A stretch of 64,000 nt of DNA, from contig CAXXOH010000002.1 in NCBI GenBank assembly GCA_963675185.2, positions 602,685 to 666,684 of the forward strand, written 5' to 3'. This document shows positions 52,523 to 61,194 of the stretch, in pieces; the stretch's first letter is position 1; each line of letters opens with the position of its first letter. Position numbers and translations under genes: made by a program. A model generated the notes under the pieces. It saw only the letters and a program-made list of their open reading frames with translations. It did no database searches and was not told the DNA's origin. The stretch is from Ilyobacter_A sp963675185 (GTDB lineage: Bacteria > Fusobacteriota > Fusobacteriia > Fusobacteriales > Fusobacteriaceae).

Positions 52523-53578
52523 CTACTCCAGAACCTCTTTTACACTTACAAGTTTTATGCCTTCCCTTGACAGGTAGTCTTTCATCTCGAGCAAAGCCTT
52601 GGCCATATTCTTGTGGTAATGACCTATCACAAGTGCCTTTCCCTTAGTTTTGGCTAACTTTACGGAAAACTTTATCTCATCCTTTATCTTTTCTACATCC
52701 TTGTCGTTGTCTAAAAAGTTGGAGCAGTAGTAGGTTTTTATCCCGTATTTTTTGGCTATTCCATATCCCATATTGTTGATGCTTGTCTTGCTGTCGACAT
52801 AAAAAAGTCTTTTATCAGAGGCATATCTCAACAGCTCGCTCATCTTAGCCTCGTCTGACGTGAAAATAGACCCCATGTGGTTATTAAACCCCTCCACCTT
52901 GCCCACATCTTCAATTGCTGCATCAAACATGTCATATATGATTTCTTTCTTCATATCGGTTGAGATAAGCCCTGGAGTTTTAGAATTCAACCTTTCATTT
53001 GAGCCAGCCATAGGCATATGCAGTATTGTCAAATATCCATTTTTTCTTAATAACTCGTTGGACTCCTTACTTTTTGGCAGAAACGGCAACACGGCAAAAC
53101 TCATTTCCATGCCTGTTTTCAAAAATTCCTGCGCTATTGAGGTATTCATTCCAACATCGTCTATCAGTATCGCCAGCTTTACTGGTGTGAAGTAAGTAAT
53201 TTTAACCGTGAGCACAATGTTTTCTTCCATATCTTTAAAATTTATGTACTCTTCATTCCCTTTTTTAAGAGACTCCTTGCTGAAAATTTCTGAGGATATG
53301 TTTAACTTTTTACCCTCTTCCAGTTTTAACTGGTACTCAAGAGGACTCTCTTTTAACTTATATTCACTTTTGTTTTCCTTTAAAAAACTCTCTATTCTCT
53401 TCCTCATGGAAGCAAGCTCTGCATCAGAAGTATCTTCTACCGGCGCGACATCTTTTTTACCTAATTTTTTCTCCTGTATAGGTACCCCTTTTTCTGTTAT
53501 GTACCTGCACCCTCTAAATGCCAGTAGAAGCAGTAAAAATACTCCAATCCAGATTGCTATCTTTACCTTTTTATCCAT
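52523..53578 (-). CDS. Divergent polysaccharide deacetylase family protein (YibQ-like)
   Basis: A 351-residue protein with one N-terminal membrane helix (IAIWIGVFLLLLLAFRGC), a charged linker and low-complexity stem, and a C-terminal about 215-residue NodB-like barrel of the divergent (YibQ) type. Landmarks are AILIDDVGMN, FAVLPFLPKS, HMPMAGSNE, NNHMGSIFTSDE and YYCSNFLDNDKD. Family members are periplasmic and associated with envelope polysaccharide, but activity is not established. GGGGTGG precedes the ATG. It closes the run ymdB-surE-prmA-cmk-yibQ and ends at a terminator. Confidence 0.85.
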   Translation of the reverse strand: MDKKVKIAIWIGVFLLLLLAFRGCRYITEKGVPIQEKKLGKKDVAPVEDTSDAELASMRKRIESFLKENKSEYKLKESPLEYQLKLEEGKKLNISSEIFSKESLKKGNEEYINFKDMEENIVLTVKITYFTPVKLAILIDDVGMNTSIAQEFLKTGMEMSFAVLPFLPKSKESNELLRKNGYLTILHMPMAGSNERLNSKTPGLISTDMKKEIIYDMFDAAIEDVGKVEGFNNHMGSIFTSDEAKMSELLRYASDKRLFYVDSKTSINNMGYGIAKKYGIKTYYCSNFLDNDKDVEKIKDEIKFSVKLAKTKGKALVIGHYHKNMAKALLEMKDYLSREGIKLVSVKEVLE

Positions 53579-53593
53579 AGATCTACGCCACCC

Positions 53594-54250
53594 CTATATT
53601 CTACTTTCAACCATTTTTGATATCTCGCCGCATACCTCTTCAATGGTCATTCCGCTGGTATCCAACTCCACGGCATCGGTAGCCATTTTAAGCGGGCTTT
53701 CCTTTCTGGTGGAATCAATTTTATCCCTCTTTTTTATCTCCTCAAGCACACTGTCAAATTCTGCCTTCTGACCTTTAGATTCGTAATCTTTTAGCCTCCT
53801 ATTTGCTCTTTCTTCCGGGCTTGCCACCAAAAATATCTTTAAGTCTGCATTTGGAAACACAACCGTGCCTATGTCTCTCCCATCAAGTATGACCCTTTTC
53901 CCCTGCCCTATTTTCCTCTGCATTTCAACAAGCTTCTCTCTAACAGCTTTAACCGCCGCCACCTGTGAAACTATAGCTGTCACTTCCCTACTCCTTATGT
54001 CTGCACTTACATCTTTTCCATCTAAAAAAAACTTTTCTCCATCTATATCTATCCTAGATTCAGAAAGAACTCTCTCCATACTTTCTGCACTTTCTAAGTC
54101 GGCACCTTCTTTAAGAACTTTAAGGGCGACCATCCTATACATAGCTCCAGTATCCAAATATGTGAGTCCGTATCTTTTCGCTATTATTTTTGAAATAGTG
54201 CTCTTCCCGCTGCCAGCCGGCCCGTCTACTGCGACTACAAACTTTTCCAA
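53594..54250 (-). CDS. cmk: Cytidylate kinase
   Basis: Phosphorylates CMP and dCMP. The 218-residue protein begins with the P-loop DGPAGSGKSTISK and has YLDTGAMYRMVAL, GRDIGTVVFPNADLKIFL and the lid RKESPLKMA...DAVELDTSGMT. Translation starts at TTG 54250, with GGAG about 9 bases upstream. It lies between prmA and the YibQ-type gene. Confidence 0.95.
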   Translation of the reverse strand: MEKFVVAVDGPAGSGKSTISKIIAKRYGLTYLDTGAMYRMVALKVLKEGADLESAESMERVLSESRIDIDGEKFFLDGKDVSADIRSREVTAIVSQVAAVKAVREKLVEMQRKIGQGKRVILDGRDIGTVVFPNADLKIFLVASPEERANRRLKDYESKGQKAEFDSVLEEIKKRDKIDSTRKESPLKMATDAVELDTSGMTIEEVCGEISKMVESRI

Positions 54251-54284
54251 TTACCACAACTCCTTTAGCTTTTATGTATCCCGT

Positions 54285-55211
54285 TTATACTCTTACAGTT
54301 AGAGAACACCATTCCCCTTCCTGCATTACCTCTACTATGTCGAAGCCTAACTCCTCTATTTTTTTCTCCACAAGCCATCTTTTGTCCTCTATTATCCCAG
54401 AGAATATGGCCAATCCTCCAGTTTTGACAACCTTCGCCACATCATCCAGAAGGATCAGTATTACATCAGCTAAAATATTAGCCACCAGCACATCAAATTT
54501 TTTCCCGTCCACCACTTTTACAAGGTCACCTTTTAAGACTTTCACCTTTTCCATATTAACACTGTTTAGTTCTAGATTTTCCATGGCTACCTCTACCGCC
54601 ATCTCGTCTATGTCGACTCCCCATATCTCCTCGACTCCAAGTTTTTCAGCAGCTACCATTAGTATCCCGGATCCAGTCCCTACATCTATGAGGCTTTCAC
54701 TTTTTTGCACATACTTTTCCATCATTCTCATGCACAGAGAGGTCGTTGGATGGGATCCGGTACCAAAAGCTCTGCCCGGGTCTAACTCTATTACAATTTC
54801 TCCCTCTTCTGCCTCGTAATTTCTCCAAGTCGGCTTTACCACAAACCTTTCGCCAACCTTTTCCGGATGTAGGTATTTTTTCCAAGAATTTTGGTAGTCC
54901 TCATCGTCTAGTTCATAAAAATCCAGTGTATAGACTATATCTTCACGGCTGCCAAATTTTTCATGAAACGTGTCTCTAAAAAGCTGTTTTTTCTTGTCTG
55001 CGTAGATGTTGTCTGGAAAGTATGCCGATATAGCATAGTCTTTAGTCAAAAATTGTTTTTCATCTTTATAGTAATCCAATGCATTCTGCTCGGTTGGTTC
55101 CTCAATCTTTAACCCCTGCACGCCAAACTCATAAAACTGGTTGGCTATGTCATCCTGGGCTTTTTTTATGTCTTCAGCATCAAATATGATTTTTGCCTCG
55201 ACTAGCTTCAT
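54285..55211 (-). CDS. prmA: Ribosomal protein L11 methyltransferase
   Basis: A 308-residue SAM-dependent enzyme that trimethylates L11. An N-terminal substrate-recognition domain (about 110 residues) is followed by the methyltransferase domain with FGTGSHPTTSLCM, LIDVGTGSGILMVAA and VANILADVILILL. AGGAGG precedes the ATG. It follows surE with a gap of 9 bp. Confidence 0.94.
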   Translation of the reverse strand: MKLVEAKIIFDAEDIKKAQDDIANQFYEFGVQGLKIEEPTEQNALDYYKDEKQFLTKDYAISAYFPDNIYADKKKQLFRDTFHEKFGSREDIVYTLDFYELDDEDYQNSWKKYLHPEKVGERFVVKPTWRNYEAEEGEIVIELDPGRAFGTGSHPTTSLCMRMMEKYVQKSESLIDVGTGSGILMVAAEKLGVEEIWGVDIDEMAVEVAMENLELNSVNMEKVKVLKGDLVKVVDGKKFDVLVANILADVILILLDDVAKVVKTGGLAIFSGIIEDKRWLVEKKIEELGFDIVEVMQEGEWCSLTVRV

Positions 55212-55220
55212 ATACTCCTC

Positions 55221-55982
55221 CTAATTATCGTTTTCTTCCAATATCTTTTTAAACTGCTCACAGGTAAAGCTTAATTTTACAGGTGTAACGGATATGTACT
55301 TTTCTTTAACAACATTTAAATCCGAATATTCGAGCTCATCAGTATCATCGGCTTTTCCACCCAGCCAATAGTAGATATTGCCTTGGGTATCCACTCTTTC
55401 AACTAGACTATCCTTAAATCTCCTATCCCCCTGTACACTGTACTTGTACCCCTTTATATGTTCCCAATCCAAGTTTGGTACATTTATGTTTATGAGGGAA
55501 TCCCTGGGAAACTCCACGTGTTTTATTTTCTCTAGATAGTCTATCATAAATTTTGCAGCGGTTTCGTAATAAGGATCGTCGTTTGGATCGGTTAATGATA
55601 TCGCTATAGATCTCAACCCCAAAAGGGCTCCCTCTGCAGCAGCCGAAAACGTCCCTGAATAAAATAGATCTGTACCTAGATTGGCTCCTCTGTTTATCCC
55701 TGCAATCAGAAAATCAAACTCCACGTCTTTATATATGTAGTTGCACGCTACCTTAACACAGTCGGCAGGCTTACCATTTACAGAGTAACCGAAAAACCCG
55801 TCATCCCTATAGGCCTTAGAAACCCTGAGAGGTGTATGCAGAGTCACACCGTGACCCGTACCGCTTTGCTCTTCTAACGGAGCGACAACATATACCGCAT
55901 GCCCTTTTTCCTTTAAGTTCTCCACCAACACTTTGATGCCCTTTGCGTATATCCCATCGTCATTTGAAATTAAAATATTCAT
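55221..55982 (-). CDS. surE: 5'-nucleotidase SurE
   Basis: A 253-residue metal-dependent phosphatase active on nucleoside monophosphates and other phosphoesters. It begins with MNILISNDDGIYAKGI, whose Asp pair and Asn bind metal, followed by PLEEQSGTGHGVT, SVNGKPADCVK and GINRGANLGTDLFYSGT. GAGGGTG precedes the ATG. In the run after ymdB. Confidence 0.95.
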   Translation of the reverse strand: MNILISNDDGIYAKGIKVLVENLKEKGHAVYVVAPLEEQSGTGHGVTLHTPLRVSKAYRDDGFFGYSVNGKPADCVKVACNYIYKDVEFDFLIAGINRGANLGTDLFYSGTFSAAAEGALLGLRSIAISLTDPNDDPYYETAAKFMIDYLEKIKHVEFPRDSLININVPNLDWEHIKGYKYSVQGDRRFKDSLVERVDTQGNIYYWLGGKADDTDELEYSDLNVVKEKYISVTPVKLSFTCEQFKKILEENDN

Positions 55983-56007
55983 AAATTTTCACCCTCAACT
56001 ATAATTT

Positions 56008-56796
56008 TTACATAAAATCCAGTTCTTCCATAGAAACATCTATACGCTCTACGCTAATACAAGTGCCATCGGTATCAAGCTCAATTTCAAGCCCGTTAAG
56101 CCTTATGTTGTCCTCGCAAACTTCAAACCTAGAAGGTAGCCCCGTCAAAAATTTTGGTAGAACAGATCCTACTGTCATCCCAATTATCCCGTCATGAGCT
56201 CCTGTCATTCCGATATCTGTTATATAGCCTGTCCCTTTATGCAGTATCCTGCTGTCTGACGTCTGTATATGGGTGTGGGTTCCGAATACAATTGAAACTC
56301 TCCCGTCTAGATACCATCCCATGGCCATTTTTTCCGAACTTGCTTCTGCGTGGAAATCCACTATAATGTTTCTTGTCTCTTTTCTCACTTCTTCCAGTAT
56401 TTCATCAAACCTCTGAAAAGGGCAGTCCACTTGCGGCATAAACACCCTGCCAAGCAGATTCACTACCGCGACTTTTTCACCATTCCCAGCTGTAAGTATG
56501 GTGTATCCTACTCCAGGCACCCCTTTAGGGTAATTTAGGGGTCTTATCACCTTATCAGTTTTTTGTAGGTATTCATACATCTCTTTTTTATCCCAAACGT
56601 GGTTACCTGTTGTTATCATGTCAACACCCATGCCAAAAAATACTTCAGAGATTTTTTCGGTCAGCCCGAATCCACCTGCTGCATTTTCTCCGTTGACAAT
56701 TACAAAGTCATACTCTGCGGATCTTCTCTCTAAATATTCATTTAGTATGACTCTCCCTGGTTTACCAACCACGTCTCCTATTATCAAAACTTTCAT
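56008..56796 (-). CDS. ymdB: YmdB-type metallophosphoesterase
   Basis: A 262-residue calcineurin-fold phosphoesterase of the TIGR00282/YmdB family, which hydrolyses 2',3'-cyclic mononucleotides in Bacillus. Metal motifs in order are IGDVVGKPGR, NGENAAGGFG, TGNHVWDKKE, VDFHAEASSEKMAMG and FGTHTHIQTSD. Its usual neighbour rny, for RNase Y, lies upstream here but behind a terminator. A TTTTCA-17-TAAAAT pair upstream (56840-56868) is a probable promoter. Confidence 0.93.
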   Translation of the reverse strand: MKVLIIGDVVGKPGRVILNEYLERRSAEYDFVIVNGENAAGGFGLTEKISEVFFGMGVDMITTGNHVWDKKEMYEYLQKTDKVIRPLNYPKGVPGVGYTILTAGNGEKVAVVNLLGRVFMPQVDCPFQRFDEILEEVRKETRNIIVDFHAEASSEKMAMGWYLDGRVSIVFGTHTHIQTSDSRILHKGTGYITDIGMTGAHDGIIGMTVGSVLPKFLTGLPSRFEVCEDNIRLNGLEIELDTDGTCISVERIDVSMEELDFM

Positions 56797-56839
56797 CTAT
56801 ATCCTCTTTTCTGTATTGATTTTCAAATTAAGCCTTTAT

Positions 56840-56868
56840 ATTTTAACATAATTTAAGCATTTTGAAAA
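56840..56868 (-). promoter_or_regulatory. Probable promoter of ymdB-surE-prmA-cmk-yibQ
   Basis: On the minus strand TTTTCA, a 17-bp spacer ending in ATGT and TAAAAT, between the rny terminator and ymdB. Confidence 0.5.
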
Positions 56869-56880
56869 CATTTTATGCGA

Positions 56881-56909
56881 CAAAAAGGACGGCTAACGAG
56901 CCGTCCTAT
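56881..56909 (-). terminator. Terminator after rny
   Basis: On the minus strand AGGACGGCT-CGTT-AGCCGTCCT followed by TTTTT. Confidence 0.9.
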
Positions 56910-56914
56910 AGTTA

Positions 56915-58480
56915 TTATTTTGCATATTCAACTGATCTGGTTTCCCTGATAACAGTTACCTTTATCTGACCTGGATACTGCATTGTTTCCTCTACCTTGT
57001 TTGCAATATCTCTAGACATTTTGGTAGCCTGATCGTCGTTCATCTCATCAGGATTTACTATTATCCTTACTTCCCTTCCAGCTTGTATCGCATAAGAAGA
57101 TTCTACGCCTTCAAATGAGTTTGCGATTCCTTCCAAGCTTTCCAGCCTTTTTATGTAAGTGGAAAGTGTCTCTCTTCTAGCACCAGGTCTAGATGCAGAT
57201 ATGGCATCTGATGCTTGAACCAATACCGCTTCCACACTTCCAAATTCAGCCTCGCAGTGGTGTGCCGCTACGGCGTTTATTACATTTTCTTTCTCACCGA
57301 ATTTTCTCAAAAACTCCGCCCCTATTATGGCGTGAGATCCTTCGATATCGTGGTCTAATGCCTTACCTACGTCGTGAAGCAGACCTGCTCTTTTCGCCAG
57401 TACAGCATCTCCGCCTATTTCAGCAGCAAGGGTCGAAGCTAGTTTCCCAACTTCTATTGAGTGTGTAAGCACGTTTTGACCGTAACTTGTCCTATACCTA
57501 AGTTTACCTAGGGTTTTTACGACCTCTTGGTGCATTCCTGTTACGCCAAGCTCTAGCAGTGCATGCTCTCCAGCCTCTATTATGGCCTTGTTTACTTCTT
57601 TTTGAGCTTTATTTACAGATTCCTCTATCTTGGCAGGATGTATTCTTCCATCTGTTACTAGCTTTTCAATGGCAATTCTAGCCACCTCTCTTCTAACAGA
57701 ATCAAAGCTAGAAAGAACAACAGCTTCAGGCGTATCGTCAATTATAACGTCTACCCCTGTCATAGATTCTATTGCCCTTATGTTTCTACCCTCTCTACCT
57801 ATGATTCTTCCCTTCATCTCATCGTTAGGGAGCTGAACGACAGATATGGTGGACTCAACTACGTATTCAGAGGCAGATTTATTTATGGCTGTGGAAAGTA
57901 TCCTCTTAGAGATTCTCTCCTTCTCTTCGTCCATCTTATTTTCGAACTCTCTTATCTTTATAGCTGTTTCATGCGTCAATTCATCCTTTAATTTTGTCAG
58001 TAACATATCCTTTGCATCAGTTTTGCTAAGCCCTGAAATTCTTTCGAGCTCGGCTTCCTGCTGAAGTTTCAGGTCGTCTATAGATTTTTCCTGTACCTCG
58101 AGATTTCTCTCTTTTTTCTCGAGCTTTCTTTTTTGTTCTTCTATTCTCTCTAACTTAATGTCAAGACTTTCTTCTTTTTTAGTAAGTCTTTGCTCTTTAT
58201 TGTATATCTCTACTTTAGATGCCTTTATCTCTTTTTCGGCTTCCTCTTTTAGTTTGTAAGCATTTTCTTTTGCCTTGATTTCAATTTCTTTTTTCCTTGC
58301 AGACGCTTCTTTTTCTACGTTCTCAAGTATTTTTTGAGCTTCCTCTTCAGACTTTTTTATTTTATCTTCTAAAGAATTTAGCTCACCTATCGCCTTTTCT
58401 AAACTCGTCTTCTTTAATACCACTGCTATGACTGCTCCGGCCGCAACGATTAAAGAAGAGATTAGTATAACTATATTCAT
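56915..58480 (-). CDS. rny: Ribonuclease Y
   Basis: A membrane-anchored endoribonuclease that starts mRNA decay in many low-GC bacteria. The 521-residue protein has an N-terminal transmembrane helix (MNIVILISSLIVAAGAVIAV), a long coiled coil (residues about 30-200), a KH domain with GRIIGREGRNIRAIES, and an HD domain with THSIEVGKLAS and GLLHDVGKALDHD. GAGGGG favours the ATG at 58480; further in-frame ATGs at 58486 and 58531 are less likely. The leader contains a hairpin (58500-58543). Confidence 0.96.
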   Translation of the reverse strand: MNIVILISSLIVAAGAVIAVVLKKTSLEKAIGELNSLEDKIKKSEEEAQKILENVEKEASARKKEIEIKAKENAYKLKEEAEKEIKASKVEIYNKEQRLTKKEESLDIKLERIEEQKRKLEKKERNLEVQEKSIDDLKLQQEAELERISGLSKTDAKDMLLTKLKDELTHETAIKIREFENKMDEEKERISKRILSTAINKSASEYVVESTISVVQLPNDEMKGRIIGREGRNIRAIESMTGVDVIIDDTPEAVVLSSFDSVRREVARIAIEKLVTDGRIHPAKIEESVNKAQKEVNKAIIEAGEHALLELGVTGMHQEVVKTLGKLRYRTSYGQNVLTHSIEVGKLASTLAAEIGGDAVLAKRAGLLHDVGKALDHDIEGSHAIIGAEFLRKFGEKENVINAVAAHHCEAEFGSVEAVLVQASDAISASRPGARRETLSTYIKRLESLEGIANSFEGVESSYAIQAGREVRIIVNPDEMNDDQATKMSRDIANKVEETMQYPGQIKVTVIRETRSVEYAK

Positions 58481-58499
58481 CGCCATTATCCCCTCTTCC

Positions 58500-58543
58500 G
58501 TGAGTAAAACTCCAGTAGCATGAGGAACCACCTAAGTTCTCAC
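58500..58543 (-). promoter_or_regulatory. Hairpin in the rny 5' region
   Basis: On the minus strand GTGAGAAC...(G)TT..CTCAC forms a bulged stem of about eight pairs around a G-rich loop, just before the rny ribosome binding site. It could affect rny translation or be a processing site; this is only inferred from pairing. Confidence 0.35.
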
Positions 58544-58545
58544 TA

Positions 58546-58890
58546 TTAAAATTTTTCTAACGCCTCTTGCTCAGAACTGTAGATTTCAAATATTTCATCA
58601 AGTCCAACCATCTCAAATATAGTTTTGATGTGGTCATTTAGGTTTATCAACTTGATGTCTCCACCTATCTCTCTAGCTTCTCTTAATTTCCCCCTCAAAA
58701 TACCCATAGCCAAACTGTTTATATGTACCAATTCGCTAAAGTCAATTATGAAGTTATTTTTTTCGTTTTCAATTAACTTGTTTAATCTCTCTTTAAGTTT
58801 AGGTGCTACAAGAGCATCTAATTCTCCTACTACCTTAACAACTACTATTCCGTTTACCTCTTTTTCAGAAATTTCGAAATTTGACATCAT
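58546..58890 (-). CDS. Anti-sigma factor antagonist (STAS domain)
   Basis: A 114-residue single STAS-domain protein of the SpoIIAA/RsbV type. The phosphorylatable serine is S59 in ELVHINSLAMGILRG, and the DFS strand precedes it. In the family, the unphosphorylated form binds the partner kinase and releases its target. ATGs at 58890 and 58887 are both possible. It starts 4 bp after the partner kinase gene. No sigma factor gene is adjacent. Confidence 0.85.
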   Translation of the reverse strand: MMSNFEISEKEVNGIVVVKVVGELDALVAPKLKERLNKLIENEKNNFIIDFSELVHINSLAMGILRGKLREAREIGGDIKLINLNDHIKTIFEMVGLDEIFEIYSSEQEALEKF

Positions 58891-58894
58891 ACCC

Positions 58895-59293
58895 TTAGTC
58901 AGCCTCCTTAAAAACTTTTGATACTCTTATTTTTGTTCCAACTTCTTTTTCTAGAATCTCAAAACTGTCAACTATGTTGCGAACTATAACGAGGCCCATT
59001 CCACCTTCCTCTTTACTACGACCTTCTTTTTTAAACCCCACTCCGAAGTCTTCAACACTTATATAAGCAACCCCTTCTCTTATGTCTAGAGAAACCTTTA
59101 TTCTGTTTTTCTCGTCATATTTGTACCCGTGTTCTACCGCGTTTGTCGCTAGCTCGTCTACCACCAAAAGCAGCTGAAATATCTCTTTTTCACAGACATT
59201 TTCAGACAAGAGATACGTTTTTACAAGGGCTCTTAAAAGAGCTAAATTTTCCAAAGAAGATGGCACCATCAGACTAATTTTATACTTTTCCAA
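58895..59293 (-). CDS. Anti-sigma regulatory factor (RsbW-like serine kinase)
   Basis: A 132-residue GHKL ATPase of the RsbW/SpoIIAB type, with the N box VDELATNAVEHGY, the G1 box VEDFGVGF and the G2 region GGMGLVIVRNIVD. Such proteins phosphorylate a STAS antagonist and sequester a sigma factor or other partner. Translation starts at TTG 59293 behind AAGGTGA. It sits between a lipoprotein gene and the antagonist gene, all closely spaced. Confidence 0.85.
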   Translation of the reverse strand: MEKYKISLMVPSSLENLALLRALVKTYLLSENVCEKEIFQLLLVVDELATNAVEHGYKYDEKNRIKVSLDIREGVAYISVEDFGVGFKKEGRSKEEGGMGLVIVRNIVDSFEILEKEVGTKIRVSKVFKEAD

Positions 59294-59299
59294 AAATTG

Positions 59300-59818
59300 T
59301 CACCTTCTTTCACCGAATGATGCCAGTTTCCATAGACCGTTTTTAAGCTGAAATTGCAAATCTATATAACTGGTATCTTCATAAAAGTTAATTAGCATTA
59401 CTGTATTGGCACTATTTTTGTAGTATCTGATTTTAGAAAAATATATATCTGTCCCAGTAAGATCTACTTCTTTTACTTTTTCTAATTTTATCATATTTAT
59501 CATACTCTCAGATATATATCCCTTAATCTTTTCATAGTCTCTATTATAAAGTGCCCCTTTTAGGTCAAGCAAGAGGAGTTCCAATTCTTTTTTATTTTTT
59601 TTTCTCTCTTCTATCAAAATAGACAATCTACTCTCGTCTACCCCTGATTTGGCTGAAATGTTTTCAAGAAGACCCTGCGCCTGTTCTAGCTCCCAGTTGT
59701 CGTATAATTCCAAAATTTTGTTGATTTCTGTTGTCTTTTTTTCTGTTGTTTTTGGCAACTTAACACATGAAAAACAAAAAATTAACAATAATACTGATAT
59801 TGAAAATTTTTTCAGCAT
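59300..59818 (-). CDS. Hypothetical lipoprotein
   Basis: A 172-residue protein with a lipoprotein-type signal: MLKKFSISVLLLIFCFSC, with Cys18 as probable lipidated residue (lipobox FCFSC, not ideal). A helical middle part (INKILELYDNWELEQAQGLL, then a KKNKKELELLLLDLKGAL coil) is followed by a C-terminal beta-rich part. The ATG at 59818 follows GGGGG; the reading frame further upstream is not used. It lies 6 bp before the RsbW-like gene, which suggests a functional link, but the function is unknown. Confidence 0.65.
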   Translation of the reverse strand: MLKKFSISVLLLIFCFSCVKLPKTTEKKTTEINKILELYDNWELEQAQGLLENISAKSGVDESRLSILIEERKKNKKELELLLLDLKGALYNRDYEKIKGYISESMINMIKLEKVKEVDLTGTDIYFSKIRYYKNSANTVMLINFYEDTSYIDLQFQLKNGLWKLASFGERR

Positions 59819-59865
59819 TTGACCCCCTACGATTAATTTTAACACACAAAAAAGAAATTATCAAG

Positions 59866-60765
59866 CTATAGTTTTATTTCATTTAACACCTGTGAAACAA
59901 TCTCTTCTTCCGATGTTTCATCGAGGTTGAACCATCTAATTTCCACGTCCCGTTTGAACCAAGTGAACTGCCTTTTCGCATATCTTCTAGAGTCCCTTTT
60001 CATCCTCTCTTTGGCCTCTTCCATGGTCAATTTTCCATCAAAATATTCAAAAAGTTCCTTGTACCCTATGGCGCGTATCTTCTCTATACCGTCCCTGTAA
60101 TTTTCATACACCCATTTGGCTTCCTCAACTAGCCCCTCTTCAAACATCAGATCTACCCTTTTGTTTATCCTTTCATAAAGGTGCGCTCTATCCCTTTCCA
60201 GACCTATTTTGTAGAACTGATAGTTATTATTCTTGTTGTTTTTTGCTGTCAAAGTCGAAAATTTTTCGTTTTTCAGCATAAAAACTTCCAGAGCCCTCTC
60301 CACTCTTATCCTATTGTTTGGGTGTATGCGCTCAGCTGCTTCAGGGTCTACCTCCTGCAGCTTTTTATAAAGTCCCTCCGAGGAGAACTTGGACAGCTCC
60401 TCCCTTACCTTCAGGTCTGCTTCAGGTAGATCTGCCAGCCCGCTTACCACCGAATCTATATAAAGACCCGTACCGCCAACAAGTAAAACATTTTTCCCTT
60501 CTTTTTCAAGCTGTTGCAGAAGTTTGTCCACTTCCTTCTGGTATTCCCCTACACTGTATTTGTGATCCGGCTCCACAACGTCTAAGAGATAATGTGGCAC
60601 CCCGTCCATCTCAGCTTCTTTTATCTTAGCTGTGCCTATATCAAGGTATTTATACACCTGCATGGAATCTGCTGAGATTATAACAGCATCCAGTTTTTTT
60701 GCAATTTTTATGGATAGCGATGTTTTACCTACGCCTGTAGGTCCGGCTATTACAATTCCTTTCAT
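59866..60765 (-). CDS. miaA: tRNA dimethylallyltransferase
   Basis: Adds an isopentenyl group to A37 of tRNAs reading U-starting codons. The 299-residue protein has the P-loop GPTGVGKTSLS, DSMQVYKYLDIGTAK, GGTGLYIDSVVSGL and the C-terminal KRQFTWFKRD. The AGGAGG is about 12 bases before the ATG, a long spacing. It follows the zinc-ribbon gene and precedes the lipoprotein gene. Confidence 0.95.
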   Translation of the reverse strand: MKGIVIAGPTGVGKTSLSIKIAKKLDAVIISADSMQVYKYLDIGTAKIKEAEMDGVPHYLLDVVEPDHKYSVGEYQKEVDKLLQQLEKEGKNVLLVGGTGLYIDSVVSGLADLPEADLKVREELSKFSSEGLYKKLQEVDPEAAERIHPNNRIRVERALEVFMLKNEKFSTLTAKNNKNNNYQFYKIGLERDRAHLYERINKRVDLMFEEGLVEEAKWVYENYRDGIEKIRAIGYKELFEYFDGKLTMEEAKERMKRDSRRYAKRQFTWFKRDVEIRWFNLDETSEEEIVSQVLNEIKL

Positions 60766-60781
60766 AGGTATCTGACACCTC

Positions 60782-61138
60782 CTAAAGTTTTTTGCCGCAT
60801 CTAGGACAGTACTTATAATCAGTATGATAAAGTGGGTTTCCGCATTCTGGGCACACCTTATTTTCGTAGACGACTGTCATTACATCAGCATACTCGGCCA
60901 TTTTTTCAGAAACCACCTTCTTCACGCTGCTCTCTTTTAGCTGGTAGGTGCTACCGCACACCTCGCATATCACAAGATGCCTCTTGTTCCACGAGAATAC
61001 CGGTATGAAAAAAAACTGAAAACTCATTGCCACCTCTATGAATTTAGCTTTTTTACTCAGGCATCCCGTACACTTAAACTCTATATCTCCAAGATTTTTT
61101 TTCCTGTCGCTGATACCGAATATCCCTATAAAAAACAT
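60782..61138 (-). CDS. Zinc-ribbon domain protein
   Basis: A 118-residue protein with three Cys pairs: FKCTGCLS (near residue 25), VICEVCGSTY (near 60) and CPECGNPL...YCPRCGKKL at the C-terminus. The last two pairs look like a classic zinc ribbon. A hydrophobic segment (FQFFFIPVFSW) lies in the middle, so it may contact the membrane. GGGAGG precedes the ATG at 61138. Lies between obg and miaA. Function unknown. Confidence 0.6.
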   Translation of the reverse strand: MFFIGIFGISDRKKNLGDIEFKCTGCLSKKAKFIEVAMSFQFFFIPVFSWNKRHLVICEVCGSTYQLKESSVKKVVSEKMAEYADVMTVVYENKVCPECGNPLYHTDYKYCPRCGKKL

Positions 61139-61168
61139 TTTTCCTCCCAATTACTAAGACTATATTTT

Positions 61169-61194
61169 AAAAAAAGGAGTTTTCACTCCTTTTT
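61169..61194 (-). terminator. Terminator after obg
   Basis: On the minus strand AAAAAGGAGT-GAAA-ACTCCTTTTTTT. Confidence 0.85.
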
